Shown here: positions 5,452 to 6,417 of the stretch, piece after piece | Position numbering within the stretch: position 1 is the stretch's first letter | How the letters are laid out: every line of letters starts with the position of its first letter | Source of the DNA: Deltaproteobacteria bacterium | GTDB lineage: Bacteria > Desulfobacterota > Binatia > Bin18 | DNA length: 6,417 nt | NCBI GenBank assembly: GCA_016200595.1 | Contig: JACQEL010000868.1 | Location: forward strand, 1 to 6,417 | Direction: 5' to 3' | The notes under the pieces: generated by a model | The model's database searches: none | What the model was told of the DNA's origin: nothing | The model's input: the letters and a program-made list of their open reading frames with translations, nothing else | Program-made: the position numbers and the translations under genes

Positions 5452-5553
5452 ATGACACCGCAGGAATTCGCCACCCTCGCAGCCTCTCCGAAAACATGGG
5501 AAATTGTCTTACTACTGATGGCGGCATTTGTCCTACGACTGTTGGCTGAGTAG
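5452..5553 (+). CDS. 33-residue single-helix membrane peptide
   Basis: This small gene starts at an ATG five bases after a perfect AAGGAGG (5440-5446), the strongest ribosome binding signal on the plus strand here, and ends at TAG. The product has a polar start (MTPQEFATLAASPKTW) and then one hydrophobic helix at about residues 16-32 (EIVLLLMAAFVLRLLA), interrupted by Arg29 and closed by Glu33. It is probably an inner-membrane peptide. It follows the 150-aa gene by 40 bases on the same strand with a hairpin between, so the two may share a transcript. I do not recognise a family. Possible roles include a small membrane partner of a larger protein or a toxin-like peptide; neither is shown by the sequence. 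The ribosome binding site and position support it, but its length leaves room for doubt. Confidence 0.55.
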   Translation: MTPQEFATLAASPKTWEIVLLLMAAFVLRLLAE

Positions 5554-5555
5554 TG

Positions 5556-5579
5556 AAAAGGACGGCGACTTGGCCGTCC
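5556..5579 (-). terminator. Intrinsic terminator of the MaoC operon
   Basis: Read on the minus strand, GGACGGC (5579-5573) pairs perfectly with GCCGTCC (5566-5560) around a 6-base loop and is followed by TTTTC (5559-5555). It lies 29 bases after the stop of the MaoC gene. On the plus strand the same stem follows the 33-codon gene but lacks a T run, so it acts mainly leftward. Confidence 0.7.
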
Positions 5580-5608
5580 CTGACTGGCTGCCAGAGAAAG
5601 CGCAGGAG

Positions 5609-6043
5609 CTATCCCCGCGACGGTAGAGCCGCCCGGAAACTGCCCTGAATAGCAACCTCGCCTTTTTGGTTGAGAGCCGCGATCTCGCCCTCAATGATCT
5701 TCTCGCCGTTCTCCACCGTCTTTTTCGTCACCTTCCCCTTGCACGTTACCGAATCGCCAGGCCACACGCGGGTAGCGAAACGTACCCGATATTTGCGCAC
5801 GTTCTCGATACCCGCATAATCAGCTACGAGGCGACTGAGAATACCCGCGTTCATCATGCCCATGGCAAAGACGGTGGGATTGCCCGCGGTCTCAGCGAAG
5901 GTCTGGTCATGGTGGATAGGGTTGAAATCCCCGGACGAGCCGGCGTATTTCACAAAGTCGGTGCGAGTGAGATTTGCCGCAGTGAACGACGGTAGCTCAT
6001 CCCCTTCTTTAACGTCTTCGAAATACAATTTCTTACGCGCCAT
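5609..6043 (-). CDS. MaoC-family dehydratase / (R)-enoyl-CoA hydratase
   Basis: This complete 144-residue single hotdog-fold protein has the length of PhaJ and HadB-type hydratases. The family adds water to trans-2-enoyl-CoA or -ACP to give the (R)-3-hydroxy product, or the reverse. The hydratase-2 motif is intact: YAGSSGDFNPIHHD at residues 33-46, with Asp39 and His44 at the same five-residue spacing as the catalytic pair Asp31 and His36 of PhaJ. FAMGMMNAGILSRLV at 59-73 forms the central helix region and the rest is strand-rich. The ribosome binding site AAGGAGG overlaps the stop codon of the preceding hotdog gene, with only 11 bases between the two genes. The pair is thus surely co-transcribed and probably translationally coupled. 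This arrangement resembles mycobacterial HadA/HadB, in which the catalytic subunit pairs with a degenerate partner. The chain length and carrier of the substrate are not visible. Confidence 0.93.
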   Translation of the reverse strand: MARKKLYFEDVKEGDELPSFTAANLTRTDFVKYAGSSGDFNPIHHDQTFAETAGNPTVFAMGMMNAGILSRLVADYAGIENVRKYRVRFATRVWPGDSVTCKGKVTKKTVENGEKIIEGEIAALNQKGEVAIQGSFRAALPSRG

Positions 6044-6049
6044 GATATT

Positions 6050-6056
6050 CCTCCTT
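6050..6056 (-). promoter_or_regulatory. Ribosome binding site overlapping the upstream stop codon
   Basis: AAGGAGG on the minus strand (6056-6050) shares two bases with the TAA stop at 6057-6055 of the upstream MaoC-type gene and lies six bases before the ATG at 6043. Ribosomes finishing the first gene would stop on the initiation signal of the second, favouring coupled, near-equal synthesis. Confidence 0.75.
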
Positions 6057-6417
6057 ATGAGGCAACTACCTGTCCGGTTTCGATCGTGACCCCACGGGAG
6101 ATGGCCACTTTCTCACCTTTCTGATTAGTAAATTCGGTGTCCATGACCACAAAAGTCATGGTCCCGCCCCGGCCACCGGTTTTTGCATACACATCGGTGA
6201 CCTTGGTCACAGCTGTGAGCACGTCCCCCGCATGGATCGGCTTGAGGTACTCAAACTCCTGTTCGCCATGCAGCACGCGACGCAGGTCCATCTGCACATG
6301 CGGCCGGCCTTCACCCTCGTCCCAATGGGCCAGAGTCATGAGGAAGGTGGGCGGCGGCATCACGCCACCGATCTCCGCTTTGGCGACATTCTCATCATAG
6401 TAGAGCGGGTTGGGATC
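6055..6417 (-). CDS. MaoC N-terminal-type (FAS1-like) dehydratase, C-terminal part
   Basis: The frame is open to the right edge, giving the last 120 residues of a protein usually about 145-170 residues long. A shorter reading from a GTG at 6363 would cut through a conserved block, so the gene is taken to continue beyond the window. The first visible residues, DPNPLYYDE, then GGVMPPPTFL, are the signature of MaoC_dehydrat_N (PF13452) hotdog domains, where the Asp-Asn-Pro loop follows the active-site helix. HWDEGEGRPHVQMDLRRVLH and YLKPIHAGDVLTAVTKVTDV follow, typical of HTD2/HadA-like proteins. A full catalytic NPxHxD motif like that of the neighbour is absent, because Tyr stands where His is expected (NPLYYD). 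This subunit probably binds substrate while the downstream MaoC subunit is catalytic, as in HadAB. It ends 11 bases before the partner gene. Confidence 0.9.
   Translation of the reverse strand, partial: DPNPLYYDENVAKAEIGGVMPPPTFLMTLAHWDEGEGRPHVQMDLRRVLHGEQEFEYLKPIHAGDVLTAVTKVTDVYAKTGGRGGTMTFVVMDTEFTNQKGEKVAISRGVTIETGQVVAS

Noticed and set aside
4971..5474. Minus-strand open frame of 167 codons opposite the 150-aa gene
   Set aside because: It is longer than the plus-strand gene but has no ribosome binding site or domain-like pattern. The plus strand shows helix patterns and a block I recall from other genomes.
5666..6089. Plus-strand open frames opposite the MaoC gene
   Set aside because: They are antisense to an intact hydratase-2 motif and have no features of their own.
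6361..6363. GTG at 6363 as the start of the right-edge MaoC-type gene
   Set aside because: The frame continues upstream through DPNPLYYDE, a conserved part of the family, so the real start is outside the window.
1..6417. CRISPR arrays, tRNA or rRNA genes, transposase genes, prophage genes
   Set aside because: No regularly spaced repeats, cloverleaf structures or recognisable mobile-element proteins were seen on either strand.

Overview
The window looks like a chromosomal stretch from a moderately GC-rich free-living bacterium with a large set of acyl-CoA and lipid or xenobiotic catabolism genes. The mix is a family III CoA-transferase, a crotonase, a beta-lactamase-fold serine hydrolase, a VOC protein, an epoxide-hydrolase-like alpha/beta hydrolase and a MaoC dehydratase pair. 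Together with the short dispersed repeats between genes, it recalls uncultivated Binatia/Desulfobacterota_B, Tectomicrobia or Rokubacteria-type genomes. That placement is an inference from gene style; no marker gene is present. No rRNA, tRNA, CRISPR array, transposase or phage gene is visible.

Layout. Positions 1-531 (minus) hold the N-terminal 177 codons of a CaiB/BaiF CoA-transferase that runs off the left edge. It is divergent from an operon-like pair on the plus strand: a crotonase (801-1565) and a serine hydrolase (1619-2812). The 269-bp divergent gap carries two adjacent small hairpins. A 580-bp non-coding stretch (2813-3392) follows. It holds a 165-bp imperfect palindrome of REP/MITE type, a second short repeat that reads as FDLAQDRLRG on one strand, and a good sigma70-type promoter for the VOC gene (3393-3830). 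The VOC gene converges on an alpha/beta hydrolase (3905-4783, minus). That hydrolase has a good promoter with a cluster of CGGA/TCCG half-sites just upstream of its -35 box. Divergent from it, a 150-aa conserved protein of unknown function (4959-5411) is followed by a perfect 9-bp hairpin and a 33-codon gene for a one-helix membrane peptide (5452-5553). On the minus strand, a two-gene MaoC operon (6055-6417, running off the right edge, then 5609-6043) ends at an intrinsic terminator (5556-5579).

How the genes fit together. The CoA-transferase could activate an acid to its CoA thioester. The crotonase and the two-subunit MaoC hydratase could then add or remove water, or shift double bonds, on enoyl-CoA intermediates. 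The two hydrolases could open ester or epoxide substrates upstream. This pathway reading is inference: the genes sit in at least five transcription units and no substrate can be named. The least explained parts are the 150-aa protein with its hairpin and micropeptide, and the nested palindromic element at 2943-3107.
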